Positions 17,368 to 26,174 are shown, numbered from the stretch's first letter. The stretch: 37,620 nt of DNA from Chloroflexota bacterium (GCA_030447245.1 JAUJPG010000016.1:1-37620), one strand, 5' to 3'. Program-made: numbers and translations. Notes: generated by a model not told the origin, from the letters alone.

Positions 17368-18561
17368 ATGCCAGGACCGATCGCGGGCTCCCGCGTCACC
17401 GCGCTGCTCGCGGCCCTCGTGCTGGTCGCGGCCTGTAGCCCAACCGCCCCTAGCAGCCCCACCGCCGCGACCAAGAACGAGGCCAAGCCGACCGAAGCGC
17501 CCAAGCCGGCCGCCTCGCCGGCAACAGTTTCCAGCCCTGGGACCGCGGGCAGCCCAGCGCAGGCAAGTCCGAGCCCGTCTCCCTCGCCGTCCGCGAGCCC
17601 CGCGGCCACGTTGAGCGGCGCGCTTCCGGTCGGGGCGGTTGAATCGGTCAGCGTGGCCCACGCGCCCTCAGTGCTGTTCGCGCCGCTGTACGTGGCCATC
17701 GAAAAAGGCTACTTCCGCGAGCAGGGCATCGCGCCGCAGCTCGAGACGGTCCAGGCGGGCCAGGACGCGATGGCTCTCGCCGCCAACAATCAGCTCGACG
17801 TCGTCGTGGCCGGCTTTGGCGTAGCCACCTTCAACGCGGTCGAGCGCGGGCTCGACTTGCGGATCGTCTCCTCCATGGGCCGCCAGCCTCAACAGGGCTT
17901 CCCGACGGCGCTGATGGTGCGTCAGGACCTGCTCGCCGATGGTCAGGTCCGCGACGTGGCCGACCTCAAAGGCCGGAAGGTGGCGCTCGCCGGTGGAATC
18001 GGCGCGACCGGCTCGTATTGGATGGCGGCCAAGCTGCGCACGGCTGGCCTGACCCTCAAGGACATCGAAGTCGTGAACTTAGCCTTTCCCGATCAGGTCC
18101 AGGCGTTCAAGCAGGGCGCGATCGACGCTGGACTGCCGCCGGCGCCCTTCACGGCGCAAATCCTCCGCGACGGCTCGGCCGACTATTTCGGCGGCCAGCT
18201 CAGCCCCGGCGCCAGCGCCGTCGGCACGGTCTACGGCCCGAGCCTGCTCAAGGACCGGGCGGAGACTGGCCGGCGCTTCATGACCGCGCTCGTCCGCGCC
18301 GCCCGCGATCTCCAGGACGGTCGCGTCAGGAGCGACCAGCACCTGGAGATCTTCTCCAAGTACACCAACATCCCCGTGGACACTTTGCGAGCGATGGACC
18401 CCTATGACTTCGACCCCAACCTGACCCCGGACGTCCCAACCCTGACCGATATGCAGCAGGTCTTCATCGCCGAAGGCATCCTCCGCCTGCCCAATCCGCT
18501 CCCGCCCGAGCGCTGGGCCGACACCTCGTTCGTCATGCACGCGACAAGCCAGCTACGGTAG
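17368..18561 (+). CDS. ABC substrate-binding lipoprotein, NMT1/SsuA-TauA family
   Basis: A 397-residue protein. A signal peptide ends in the lipobox LVAAC (Cys23), followed by a Ser/Pro/Ala/Lys linker to about residue 75 that includes a run of alternating Ser-Pro. The mature domain (VSVAHAPSVLFAPLYVAIEK, GYFREQGI, LAANNQLDVVVAGFG) is typical of nitrate/sulfonate/thiamine-precursor binding proteins. ATG 17368 has AGGAGG 8 bases upstream. The permease and ATPase that fit it lie on the opposite strand immediately downstream, and its 3' end overlaps the converging hydrolase gene by 29 bases. Ligand is not predictable. Confidence 0.92.
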   Translation: MPGPIAGSRVTALLAALVLVAACSPTAPSSPTAATKNEAKPTEAPKPAASPATVSSPGTAGSPAQASPSPSPSPSASPAATLSGALPVGAVESVSVAHAPSVLFAPLYVAIEKGYFREQGIAPQLETVQAGQDAMALAANNQLDVVVAGFGVATFNAVERGLDLRIVSSMGRQPQQGFPTALMVRQDLLADGQVRDVADLKGRKVALAGGIGATGSYWMAAKLRTAGLTLKDIEVVNLAFPDQVQAFKQGAIDAGLPPAPFTAQILRDGSADYFGGQLSPGASAVGTVYGPSLLKDRAETGRRFMTALVRAARDLQDGRVRSDQHLEIFSKYTNIPVDTLRAMDPYDFDPNLTPDVPTLTDMQQVFIAEGILRLPNPLPPERWADTSFVMHATSQLR

Positions 18562-19306
18562 GTGGAGGCCGCTCTACGACACCCGTCATCCAGCGGCTCA
18601 CGAGTTGACCCGCCTCGGACGCTCGCACGAAGTACACGCCGTGGCCGCCCGGCAACTGGTGCAAACGGGCATCGGGCATCAACCGCGCCAGTTCGAAGCT
18701 CGCCGCGGTCGGCACGATCGGGTCCCAGGTACCGGTGAGGATGAACGTCGGACGGGTCACGGACCCGAGCCAGGGTCGGGCGTCAAAGCGAACGGCCGCC
18801 TCGCACTTGCTATGGTACTGGGCCGAGGGACCTTGCGGGTGCCGTAGGTAGGACCATAGCACCTTGCGCGAGAAGCGGAACCCGAGGGTGCCCGGCACAC
18901 CCAGCGGCCGGGACACGCGAATCAGCTGACCCGCGATCCGATCGCCAAGCAGCCGCCAGACGGTCAGACCAACCTCGGCGCCACGGCATCCCGGTGCAGG
19001 GTAACGGCCGAACGCGTTGAACAGCAGGAGGCCGCGGACGCGCTCCGGGTAGCGGCGCGCAAGCGTCAGGGCAACCGTTCCGCCGAACGACTCGCCGCAC
19101 ACGTAGGCCGGCGACTCTCCCCCATGGTCGGCGTCCAGGCGGCCGAGCGCCTGCTCGGCAAGGCCCTCGACGCCACCCTCGGCGAACAGTTGATCGTGCT
19201 CGAACGGCACGACCCGCAGGCCCGGAAACAAGGCGGAGCCGACGCCGGTCAGCAGAGCGGCATGCCCGCCCAGGCCAGGGATGACGAGGACGCGCGGCGA
19301 GCCCAC
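18533..19306 (-). CDS. Alpha/beta hydrolase
   Basis: A 257-residue serine hydrolase. The oxyanion region is VLVIPGLGGHA, the nucleophile elbow is GESFGG (Ser73), the acid is in TGTWDPIVP and the His in PGGHGVYF, so the catalytic triad is complete. Typical activities are esterase, lactonase or thioesterase. The start is GTG (19,306), 14 bases after the permease stop, so it is the third gene of an ATPase-permease-hydrolase operon. It may act on the imported compound; this is inference from position. Its end overlaps the binding-protein gene tail to tail. Confidence 0.85.
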   Translation of the reverse strand: MGSPRVLVIPGLGGHAALLTGVGSALFPGLRVVPFEHDQLFAEGGVEGLAEQALGRLDADHGGESPAYVCGESFGGTVALTLARRYPERVRGLLLFNAFGRYPAPGCRGAEVGLTVWRLLGDRIAGQLIRVSRPLGVPGTLGFRFSRKVLWSYLRHPQGPSAQYHSKCEAAVRFDARPWLGSVTRPTFILTGTWDPIVPTAASFELARLMPDARLHQLPGGHGVYFVRASEAGQLVSRWMTGVVERPPPTVAGLSRA

Positions 19307-19320
19307 TGCGTCGGCGACCC

Positions 19321-20175
19321 CTAGCGGCGCGCCTTCCAGGGCAGCAGCCAGCTCTCAATGGCGTCCAGGAGCCAGAACGATACGATCCCGAGCGCCGCGA
19401 TCGTCACCAGCCCGACGTACATCTCTTCGACCGAGAACGTCTGCCAGGACTGCCAGATCAAGTAACCCAGGCCCGACTTGCTCGAGACCATCTCGGCGGT
19501 CACCAGCAGGAGCAGCGCCACGCCCCAACCCAGGCGGATGCCCGCGAAGATCAGCGGCAACGCGCCAGGTAGAGCAATCGTCCAGTAGGTCTCTAGTCGG
19601 CTCGCGCCGAAGTTACGGCCCACGTCCAGATAGATCCGTTCGATGTTCGCCACCCCGGCCGCGGTGGCGATGAGAACCTGGAAGAAGACACCGATCGCGA
19701 TGATCGCCCATTTGGATTGCTCGCCGAGTCCGAAGATCAACATCACCAGCGGCAAGATCGCGACCTTTGGGATGGGGAACAGCGCCCCGATAATCGGCTG
19801 GAGCGCAGCACGCACCAGCGGCACCAGGCCCATCACAACGCCGAGCGCGATCGCCGGAATTGCACCGAGCAGGAAGCCAACTGCCGCCCGCGACAGGCTG
19901 ACGAGCAGGTGGTTCGGAAGGGCATTCTGCCACGGCACCACGAATACGAGCGTGTAGAACGTCCCGACTATCGAGGATGGCGCTGGAAAGAAGCGTGCAT
20001 CCAGAACCGCGCTCCGCACGAGAAGCTCCCAGAAGAGGAGCAGGCCGAGCGGCGCCAGTAGCGCAGCCGCCCTCTCGAGTACCTCCCGGGATCTCGCCGC
20101 GCGCCCGCCCTCGCCCACGCCGGCACGCACCCGCGACAGCGGCGCCGACGGATTAATGGCGGCGCGCTGGCTCAT
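19321..20175 (-). CDS. ABC permease, nitrate/sulfonate/taurine family (SsuC/TauC-like)
   Basis: A 284-residue inner-membrane subunit. The first helix is near 32-52 (LLAPLGLLLFWELLVRSAVL); five further helices follow. The conserved core includes FPIPKVAILPLVMLIFGLGE and the coupling loop NFGASRLETYWTIALPGALP. ATG 20175 overlaps the ATPase stop (ATGA) and has GGAGGCGG upstream; the frame is open further upstream only as a shadow of the ATPase gene. It pairs with the ATPase upstream and most likely with the NMT1-type lipoprotein on the other strand. Confidence 0.93.
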   Translation of the reverse strand: MSQRAAINPSAPLSRVRAGVGEGGRAARSREVLERAAALLAPLGLLLFWELLVRSAVLDARFFPAPSSIVGTFYTLVFVVPWQNALPNHLLVSLSRAAVGFLLGAIPAIALGVVMGLVPLVRAALQPIIGALFPIPKVAILPLVMLIFGLGEQSKWAIIAIGVFFQVLIATAAGVANIERIYLDVGRNFGASRLETYWTIALPGALPLIFAGIRLGWGVALLLLVTAEMVSSKSGLGYLIWQSWQTFSVEEMYVGLVTIAALGIVSFWLLDAIESWLLPWKARR

Positions 20176-21023
20176 GGTCTGACCGCCTCCTCGTCCCTGG
20201 CGCGCATGACCTCGTCCCGGAGCTGACTCCAGACATTGTAGGCCAGCTCGCCAAACGCCGGTGACGCCTTCAGCTCGTACACTTGCCGTGGTCGCGGAAA
20301 TTCGACCGGTATGTCCGCCTTGAGAGTGCCGGGGCTTGCCGTCATCACCAGTACGCGGTCGCCCAGGACGAGCGCCTCGTCGATTGAGTGGGTGATGAAT
20401 ACAACTGTTTTCTTTGATTCTTCCCAGATCTTCAACAGCTCTTCCTGGAGCAAGTTCTTGTTCTGCTCGTCGAGCGCCGCAAACGGCTCGTCCATCAGCA
20501 GTATCTCCGGGTCGTTCGCGAATGCGCGTGCCACCGAGACGCGCTGCTTCATCCCGCCCGAGAGCTGGTGCGGATAGGCGCGCCTGAACGCCGCCAGACC
20601 CACTTTGTCGACGTAGTACTCGACGATCTCCCGTCGCTGCCGACCGCCCACGCGGCGCATCTTGAGCCCGTACCCAACGTTGCTCTCGACGGTCATCCAG
20701 GGGAAGATCGACTGCTCCTGGAAGACCATTGAGTTCAGTGGCTTGGTGGGGTCCGCGTGCGTCAGCTTCAGGCGGCCATCCGTGTGCTCTTCGAGTCCGG
20801 CCAGGATCCGCAGCAGCGTCGTCTTGCCGCACCCAGAGGGGCCGACGATGCAGCAGAACTGTCCATCGGGGATCACCAGGTCGACTTCCCGGAGGGCAAC
20901 CACCCGGCCGTTCCGCGCCTGGAATACCTTCCCAAGCTGCTCTGTTGCGATTTTCGCCGTCGGGCTCTCGCGCAGCCGCGTGCCGCCGTCCAGCTCGCCT
21001 AGCTCGGCTTCGGTCAGCGCCAT
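20172..21023 (-). CDS. ABC transporter ATP-binding protein, SsuB/TauB-like
   Basis: A 283-residue ATPase. Walker A GPSGCGKTT (61-69), Q-loop FQEQSIFPWM (101-110), signature LSGGMKQR (154-161), Walker B ILLMDEP (174-180), D-loop AALDEQ and switch His in FITHSIDEA are all present, so it should hydrolyse ATP. The protein keeps a C-terminal tail (FPRPRQVYELK) usual for the sulfonate/nitrate group. Start: ATG 21023 has GGAGG upstream; ATG 21047 is an alternative. First gene of the operon with the permease and hydrolase. Confidence 0.93.
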   Translation of the reverse strand: MALTEAELGELDGGTRLRESPTAKIATEQLGKVFQARNGRVVALREVDLVIPDGQFCCIVGPSGCGKTTLLRILAGLEEHTDGRLKLTHADPTKPLNSMVFQEQSIFPWMTVESNVGYGLKMRRVGGRQRREIVEYYVDKVGLAAFRRAYPHQLSGGMKQRVSVARAFANDPEILLMDEPFAALDEQNKNLLQEELLKIWEESKKTVVFITHSIDEALVLGDRVLVMTASPGTLKADIPVEFPRPRQVYELKASPAFGELAYNVWSQLRDEVMRARDEEAVRP

Positions 21024-21104
21024 GCCGCGGCCGCCCTCCACTACCATGCTTACCCGGCCGCGTCGCCGCTGCTCGAGCGGGCGGCAGACTCGAACCGCTC
21101 CTGC

Positions 21105-21133
21105 ACTGTAGCAGATCGATTCCCTGCCGTCAG
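21105..21133 (-). promoter_or_regulatory. Promoter candidate of the ATPase-permease-hydrolase operon
   Basis: On the minus strand CTGACG (21,128-21,133) and TACAGT (21,105-21,110) are 17 bp apart, and TGC precedes the -10 box, giving an extended -10 as well. The predicted leader is about 75 bases. Confidence 0.5.
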
Positions 21134-21578
21134 GTGCACCCGCCATCGTACGTGCCGCCGCGGCACGAGCACGACCACCTGCCATCACGCTCGTCGTGAA
21201 TCGGCGCGGAACGAGGCGAGTGGGTGTCTCGGCCCAGGACATACGACGCCTGGATTCCACACTCACACTCGCGCAGTCACCAGCTAACCTCGGGGTTCTC
21301 GCCGAACTATCCGCGTACACAGCGCGGAGAATTCACAGGATTGGTCGTGCGCAACTTGTTCCTACTGGTTGCTCAATCTGATTCCAGTGGCTGCGCTCGT
21401 TGTCGCTGTGTTGGACCACTATGCGGACTGAACACCTACGCCCCCATCGCATGATGTTGGAACGTCGATCACGTGCGTTCGACATGGCTCTCGGTGATCG
21501 TCTTGCATGGAGTAAGCAAGCGCATCGTATGATTAGCCCGCTGCAACAACACGGCAGAGACAACCAGAGGAGCGAAAC
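21134..21578. other. Intergenic, noticeably less GC-rich, no gene recognised
   Basis: About 445 bases without a supportable gene; base composition drops relative to the flanks. Near its right end TTGCAT (21,503-21,508) and TATGAT (21,528-21,533), 19 bp apart, could drive the broken small gene that follows. Short open frames here do not resemble any family. Confidence 0.4.
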
Positions 21579-21890
21579 GTGGCACGATTCAAAAGGTAGA
21601 CCCGACGGCCAGGCAGCGCTTGAAGAAGCGGAGCAAGTCCGATCCAAGAACGAGACGAGTACCGCTCCGCCGTGGGGCAGCTTGAGAAAAAAGGGATGAT
21701 CGAAGTCGGGCCCGGATGAAGGCGAGACGCTACGCAAGATCAAGCTGAATCTTTCACGCGCAGCCAGGAGATTGGACGCGCGATTCAATACGGCGAAACT
21801 CAAGAGAACACCGTCCTGGTCTGGCTCGCTGGCGACACCCCCAAGCGTCGCGGCCGTCGCCCAAAAGCCGCCATTCAAGCCTCCGTGTAG
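21579..21890 (+). pseudogene. Frameshifted small protein of unknown family
   Basis: Starting at GTG 21579 (GGAGCG upstream), protein-like text continues through several frames: VARFK, then QAALEEAEQVRSKN, then DEYRSAVGQLEKKGMIEV, then DEGETLRKIKLNLSRAA, then EIGRAIQYGETQENTVLVWL followed by AGDTPKRRGRRPKA, ending at TAG 21,888-21,890. At least four one- or two-base shifts are needed, near 21,594, 21,653, 21,714 and 21,758; the first is in an A run. Joined up it would be about 100 residues: a charged, helical middle and a basic Lys/Arg C-terminus that could bind nucleic acid. I do not recognise the family. Either a decayed gene or a poorly read stretch. Confidence 0.6.
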
Positions 21891-22026
21891 CACACACTCG
21901 CTCCTCGGCGCTAGGTCGTCCTTACAACGCGGGTCGCACGGCGCGGCGAGTCGATCCGCCCCCTCGCCTTCCCCGATCTGACCATCGCTGTCGACGCCAT
22001 CCTCGGCTGACGCCGCTCGAGCCGCC

Positions 22027-22481
22027 TCAGCCCCTCATGACCTTGACGGTGCAGCGCTGGTCCGAATTTGAGACCGCGGCCCGGTCAGCGCGTCGAATCA
22101 CGAACCGCATCGCACTCGTCGTCTCGGAAACCGAGCAGCTCTTATTGTCGACCAGACCGGCCGCGCTGCCCACCGCGATAAGCGCCCGCTGGTCGATGTA
22201 CCCAGGCGAGCCCCGCTTTGGCGTCAACAGCCAGATCCCGCCGGGTCGGCGTGATCCGCGTGCGCCAGGCGGCAAGAATCGAACCGGCATCGGATGACGC
22301 GTCGACGGTGACCAGGGCCACCTCGATCGGCTCGCGGCTTCGGCCGCGGCGGCTCGAGCCAGGGCGCGCTGGCGAAGCTCTGCATCAAGTGGCCCCGCCT
22401 CCTCGACAATCGCCAGGGCGTTGCGGCCTTGATCCCGAGCTTATCCAGCACGTCGCGCCCGCTGTAATCCCGTTCACCCAC
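22027..22481 (-). pseudogene. DUF3052-like protein, frameshifted
   Basis: Minus-strand pieces join to one protein of about 150 residues: GTG 22481 start with GERDYSGRDVLDKLGIK; after one lost base NALAIVEEAGPLDAELRQRA; after another loss PIEVALVTVDASSDAGSILA; after one extra base (C run near 22,242) GGIWLLTPKRGSPGYIDQ, then GLVDNKSCSVSETTSAMRFV. The opening SGRDVLDKLGIK, the central GGIWLLTPKRG and the final GLVDxKxCxVxETxSAxxFVIRR pattern are what I know of DUF3052 proteins, whose function is unknown. Three frame changes are needed; otherwise the gene looks whole, with stop TGA at 22,027-22,029. Confidence 0.7.
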
Positions 22482-22500
22482 CGACGTCTCGTGGGTGCAA

Positions 22501-23523
22501 TCATCCGTCGGCGATGACCAGCGTCTTGATCCCCCGACGGCTTCCGGCCGCCGTGAACGCCTCGTGGATCCTCGGAAGCGGGAACCGTTCGCCGAGCAGT
22601 GGCTCGATCTGGAGGCAGGATAGGAGTGCCACTGCGCGGCGGAACTCATAGGTGCGGATGAACGATGCTCGAACGGTCAGCTCTCGCTCGAACAGCTCGT
22701 ACGGGCGGAGCGTGATCTCGGCGTCGCTCGGCGCGACGCCGACCAGCACTACGCACCCGCCGCGGCGCGGAGCGAGATCGCCGTTCTCGCGGTGACAGCC
22801 GCGCCGACCGCCTCGAACGCGACGTCGACACCGATCCCGCCGGTCTCCGCGAGCAGCCGTTCGCGGGGGTCCTCGGCCACCGGATCGATCGCCAGGTCGG
22901 CGCCGAGCCGCTGCGCCAGGTCGCGCCGCTCGGGTCTGGCTCGGGACACGGCCACCAACGCCGATCCGGCGCGGCGGGCAAGCTGGAGCAGCAACAGCCC
23001 GATCGTCCCTGCACCAACGATGGCCACCGTCGCCGCCTCCGCGGCCGGCCCTGGCTCCGCGCGTGCAGGCAGCAGGACAGCGGCTCGGCAAGCGCCCCGT
23101 GCTCCAGTGGCAGCCCCGTTGGAAGCCTGTAGACCGTCTGTTCAGGCGCAACGAGGCACTCGCCGAAGCCGCCAATCGCGGCGTCCGATCCAGACACATG
23201 TAGGGCTGGGCCTCGCGGCAGAAAAAGCAGGCGCCGCATGGGAGGTTGGGATCGATCGCCACCCGAGTGCCGGCCACAACCGAGCGCACGTCTGGGCCGA
23301 CGCCCACCACCGTGCCCGCGATCTCATGACCGAGCACACGGGGCGGCGTGTAGAGCGGCACCGAGCCGTCCAGCAGGTGCAAGTCGGTCCCGCACACTCC
23401 ACATGCGCCCACCCGGACCAGCACCTCGCGACCACGCGGCGCGGGCACCGGCCGCTCCTCGACGCGCAGGTCGCCGACGCCGTGCCAGACGGCGCACCAC
23501 ATCGTCGACGGCAGTTCGGTCAC
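22501..23523 (-). pseudogene. Zinc-dependent alcohol dehydrogenase (MDR family), three frameshifts
   Basis: Medium-chain dehydrogenase: catalytic-zinc region GACGVCGTDLHLLDG and LGHEIAGTVVGVG, structural-zinc cysteines around LPCGACFFCREAQPYMC, Rossmann motif VAIVGAGTIGLLLLQLA, C-terminal part GCVVLVGVAPSDAEITLRPY. The reading frame changes near 23,185, 23,060 and 22,762, each time as if one base were missing; adding three bases gives 342 codons, the normal length. The first loss fits a GGG read as GG. Start GTG 23523 overlaps the flavin reductase stop (GTGA), so the two were one operon. It would oxidise an alcohol or polyol with NAD(P)+. Either recently broken or affected by sequencing errors. 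Confidence 0.8.
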
Positions 23524-23996
23524 GCCAGCTCCCGATAGCGGCTCCGAAAGTACAGCAGCGGCTCGCCATTGTACGCCTCGCCACCCTCGATCTCGCCGAC
23601 GACGATCAGATGATCGCCCCCGGGCAGCATCTCCTTCACCCGGCACTCGATCCACGCCAGCGCGCCGTCGAAAATCGGTGCCCCGCTCACCGGTCCCTCG
23701 CGGTACGTGACACCGGCAAACTTGTCGGCGGCCTTGCTCGCGAACCGCTGGGACAGGTCTTGTTGGTCGACGGCCAGAATGTTGATCACGAACCCTCCGC
23801 TCGACTGTATCGCCGGCAGCGATTCGGTGCGCAAGTCCACACCCACCATGCACAGCGGCGGAGAGAGGGAGAGAGAGCAGAACGCGCTAGCAGTGAAGCC
23901 GCGCGGGACCCCGTCCTCGTCGCGACTGGTGATGACCGTCACGCCGCTGGCAAAGGAGCCCATCAGGCGGAAAAAATCGTCTCGTTCGACGGGCAC
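23520..23996 (-). CDS. Flavin reductase-like FMN-binding protein
   Basis: A 158-residue protein of the flavin reductase (FMN-binding split barrel, HpaC/RutF-like) family. Typical features: FFRLMGSFASGVTVITSRDE near the start, GFTASAFCSLSLSPPLCMV (flavin site), INILAVDQQDLSQRFA and GGDHLIVVGEIEGGEAYNG. These enzymes reduce FMN or FAD with NAD(P)H, often for a partner monooxygenase; none is adjacent. The start is GTG 23996 with GGAGG six bases upstream. Coupled to the downstream alcohol dehydrogenase by a 4-base overlap. Confidence 0.88.
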   Translation of the reverse strand: MPVERDDFFRLMGSFASGVTVITSRDEDGVPRGFTASAFCSLSLSPPLCMVGVDLRTESLPAIQSSGGFVINILAVDQQDLSQRFASKAADKFAGVTYREGPVSGAPIFDGALAWIECRVKEMLPGGDHLIVVGEIEGGEAYNGEPLLYFRSRYRELA

Positions 23997-24314
23997 GACG
24001 CGCCTCCGCTGACCGCATGTTGGCGGCGGGACCGGGCCTCGACTGGATCGTCACGGCGAAGCAGCGTCCCGTCGGTCGCGAGACTAGCCCGCGAGGTTGC
24101 CTGGCGTCAAACTGAGGGGCAGCGCGCGAACGGCCGGCGCCAGTTGCTCGCCCCGGACCATTTCGGTGCTCCCCACTCCGGCAGACTGGCGGGCCCGGCG
24201 CCACGCTCGGCGGAGACATCGGCTCTCGGTGTGCATCGACCATGTCGGTCGCACGATCCGGTCAGCGCGTGGTAGCCTCCAGCACAGGTGACGGCGCGGA
24301 CACCGGGGGGCGAG
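23997..24314. other. Divergent intergenic region
   Basis: 318 bases between the minus-strand flavin reductase and the plus-strand SDR. It holds the candidate flavin reductase promoter. No gene, repeat or strong hairpin was recognised; open frames crossing it are not protein-like. Confidence 0.4.
24081..24110 (-). promoter_or_regulatory. Promoter candidate for the flavin reductase/dehydrogenase operon
   Basis: On the minus strand TTGACG (24,105-24,110) and TAGTCT (24,081-24,086) are 18 bp apart, leaving a leader of about 80 bases. The -35 box is good, the -10 box weak. Confidence 0.4.
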
Positions 24315-25028
24315 ATGGAGCTGGAGGGACAGGTCGCGATCGTCACTGGGGCTGGGACCGGCATCGGCCGGGCAACCGCCCTGATCCTGGCCGGGGCCGG
24401 CTGCGCCGTGGCTGCGTGCGCCCGGACCGCTGCCGACCTGGACGTGCTGGCCGAGGAGATCCGGGCCGCCGGCGGTCGCGTACTCGCCGTCCCGACGGAC
24501 GTGACCGACGAGTCCCAGGTCGCGGCCCTGGTCGAGCGGACCCTGTCGGAGTACGGGCGGGTTGACGTGCTGGTCAACAACGCCGGGATGAACGTTCGTG
24601 CCCCAATCTGGGACCTGAAGAGCGAGGACTGGCGGGCGATCCTGGACGTCAACACGACCGGCACTTTCTTCTGCACCCGCGCGGTCGCGCCGACGATGAT
24701 GGAGCGGCGATCCGGGAAGATCATCAACGTCTCCTCGCGCGCCGGTCGCCGCGCCACACCGACCCGCGCGGCGTACTCCACGGCCAAGTTCGGCGTGGTC
24801 GGCTTCGGGGAGGCGGTTCAGCTTGATCTCAAGGACTACGGCATCACGGTGACGAACGTCCTCCCTGGCCCGATCGCCACGCCCCTCCGGCGCCGGAGCG
24901 TCCCCAACGAGGACCCGACCCTGCTCATCGGCCCTGAAGAAGTCGCCGAGGTGATCCTCTTCCTCGTCACCCGCCCGCACGACGTCATCATCCCCGAGAT
25001 CGCGATCTTCCCCCGCGCTTTCATCTAG
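24315..25028 (+). CDS. Short-chain dehydrogenase/reductase (SDR)
   Basis: A 237-residue classical SDR. Cofactor motif TGAGTGIG (11-18), NNAG (88-91), and the catalytic Ser141, Tyr154 and Lys158 (VSSR and AAYSTAKFG) are present. The residue pattern after the second strand (CART) would favour NADP(H). It is similar in style to 3-ketoacyl-ACP reductase (FabG) relatives; substrate not predictable. ATG 24315 follows a GGGGGGCGAG stretch; an upstream frame extension to 24,288 is less likely. Single gene, divergent from the flavin reductase. Confidence 0.9.
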   Translation: MELEGQVAIVTGAGTGIGRATALILAGAGCAVAACARTAADLDVLAEEIRAAGGRVLAVPTDVTDESQVAALVERTLSEYGRVDVLVNNAGMNVRAPIWDLKSEDWRAILDVNTTGTFFCTRAVAPTMMERRSGKIINVSSRAGRRATPTRAAYSTAKFGVVGFGEAVQLDLKDYGITVTNVLPGPIATPLRRRSVPNEDPTLLIGPEEVAEVILFLVTRPHDVIIPEIAIFPRAFI

Positions 25029-25117
25029 CCGAAAACGCGCCCGAAGCGCTCCGCACCATCTGCGATGCGCGTCGGACCGACCTCAAGCCGTGCCGACGAC
25101 GACTGATCACCGCCGCC

Positions 25118-25146
25118 TTGTCCTCAGCCGCTGGCGTGCGTACAGT
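25118..25146 (+). promoter_or_regulatory. Promoter candidate for the esterase gene
   Basis: TTGTCC (25,118-25,123) and TACAGT (25,141-25,146) with a 17-bp spacer, about 55 bases before the start codon. Good spacing and fair boxes. Confidence 0.55.
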
Positions 25147-25202
25147 ACGGCTACGGTTCCGCCGCCGACTGGCCCGCGGAATGACCGTGTCGGAGGTCGA
25201 TG

Positions 25203-26174
25203 ATGCCGCTGGACCCGCAAGCGCGCGCGTTCCTGGACGAGATGGAAGCGGCCGGCATTCGCCCGGCCCACGAGCTCGGCGTCATTGCCGCCCGCGACGC
25301 TTCGATCGCGCGGCGCGCACTCGTCGGCGGCACCCCGCCCGCCGTCGCGCACGTCGACGAGCGCCTCATTCGGGGTCCTGCTGGCGACCTCAGGCTGCGC
25401 CTCTACTCTCCATCTAGCGATGCACGCTTGCCGATGCTGGCGTATTTCCACGGCGGTGGCTGGGTTCGAGGCAACCTGGATACCCACGACAACGTCTGCC
25501 GCAACCTGGCGAACGCCGGCGGCTGCCTGGTCGTCTCGGTTGACTACCGGATGTCGCCCGAGTATGCCTACCCCGCGGCGGTCGACGACTGCTACGCGGC
25601 GACGCTCTGGCTCGCGGCGCATGCCGACGAGATCGGCGGTGACCAGCGGCGACTCGCGGTTGGCGGTGACAGCGCGGGCGGCAATCTCGCCGCGGCAATT
25701 GCGTTGATGGCGCGCGACCTGGGCCTCGGCGGGGTTGCCCTGGTTCACCAGCTCCTCATCTACCCCGTCACCGAATACGCGTTTGACACGCCCTCGTACG
25801 AGGAGAACGCCGACGGCTACATGCTGACTCGCGCCGACATGCAATGGTACTGGCAGCTCTACCTCGGCGAGGGCAACGAGGCGCGTGGCCATGAGGCATA
25901 CGCCTCGCCGCTCCGCGCGCCTGACCTCAGCGGGCTGCCCCCCGCGCACGTCATCACCGCCGAGTATGACCCGCTCCGCGACGAGGGCCGGGCGTACGCC
26001 GAACGTCTCAGGGCAGCCAGCGTCCCGGTGACCTACACCTGCTACCCCGGCATGATCCACGGATTCTTCGACATGTCTCAGGTCATGGACCAGGGCCGGC
26101 AAGCCGTGGCCGACGCCGGGCGCTTACTGCGCATCGCCTTCGCGGGCCAGCCATCCGAGACAGCCAATCTGTGA
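25203..26174 (+). CDS. Alpha/beta hydrolase fold-3 (hormone-sensitive-lipase-type esterase)
   Basis: A 323-residue esterase of the HSL (bacterial family IV) group. HGGG oxyanion motif (83-86), nucleophile elbow GDSAGG (Ser157), catalytic Asp in AEYDPLRDEG and His in MIHGFFDM make a complete triad. It also has the conserved VDYRMSPEYAYPAAVDDC. Such enzymes hydrolyse short-chain esters, in the cytoplasm since no signal peptide is visible. Two adjacent ATGs exist (25,200 and 25,203); the second has the better distance to GGAGG (25,192-25,196). Own promoter upstream. Confidence 0.93.
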   Translation: MPLDPQARAFLDEMEAAGIRPAHELGVIAARDASIARRALVGGTPPAVAHVDERLIRGPAGDLRLRLYSPSSDARLPMLAYFHGGGWVRGNLDTHDNVCRNLANAGGCLVVSVDYRMSPEYAYPAAVDDCYAATLWLAAHADEIGGDQRRLAVGGDSAGGNLAAAIALMARDLGLGGVALVHQLLIYPVTEYAFDTPSYEENADGYMLTRADMQWYWQLYLGEGNEARGHEAYASPLRAPDLSGLPPAHVITAEYDPLRDEGRAYAERLRAASVPVTYTCYPGMIHGFFDMSQVMDQGRQAVADAGRLLRIAFAGQPSETANL

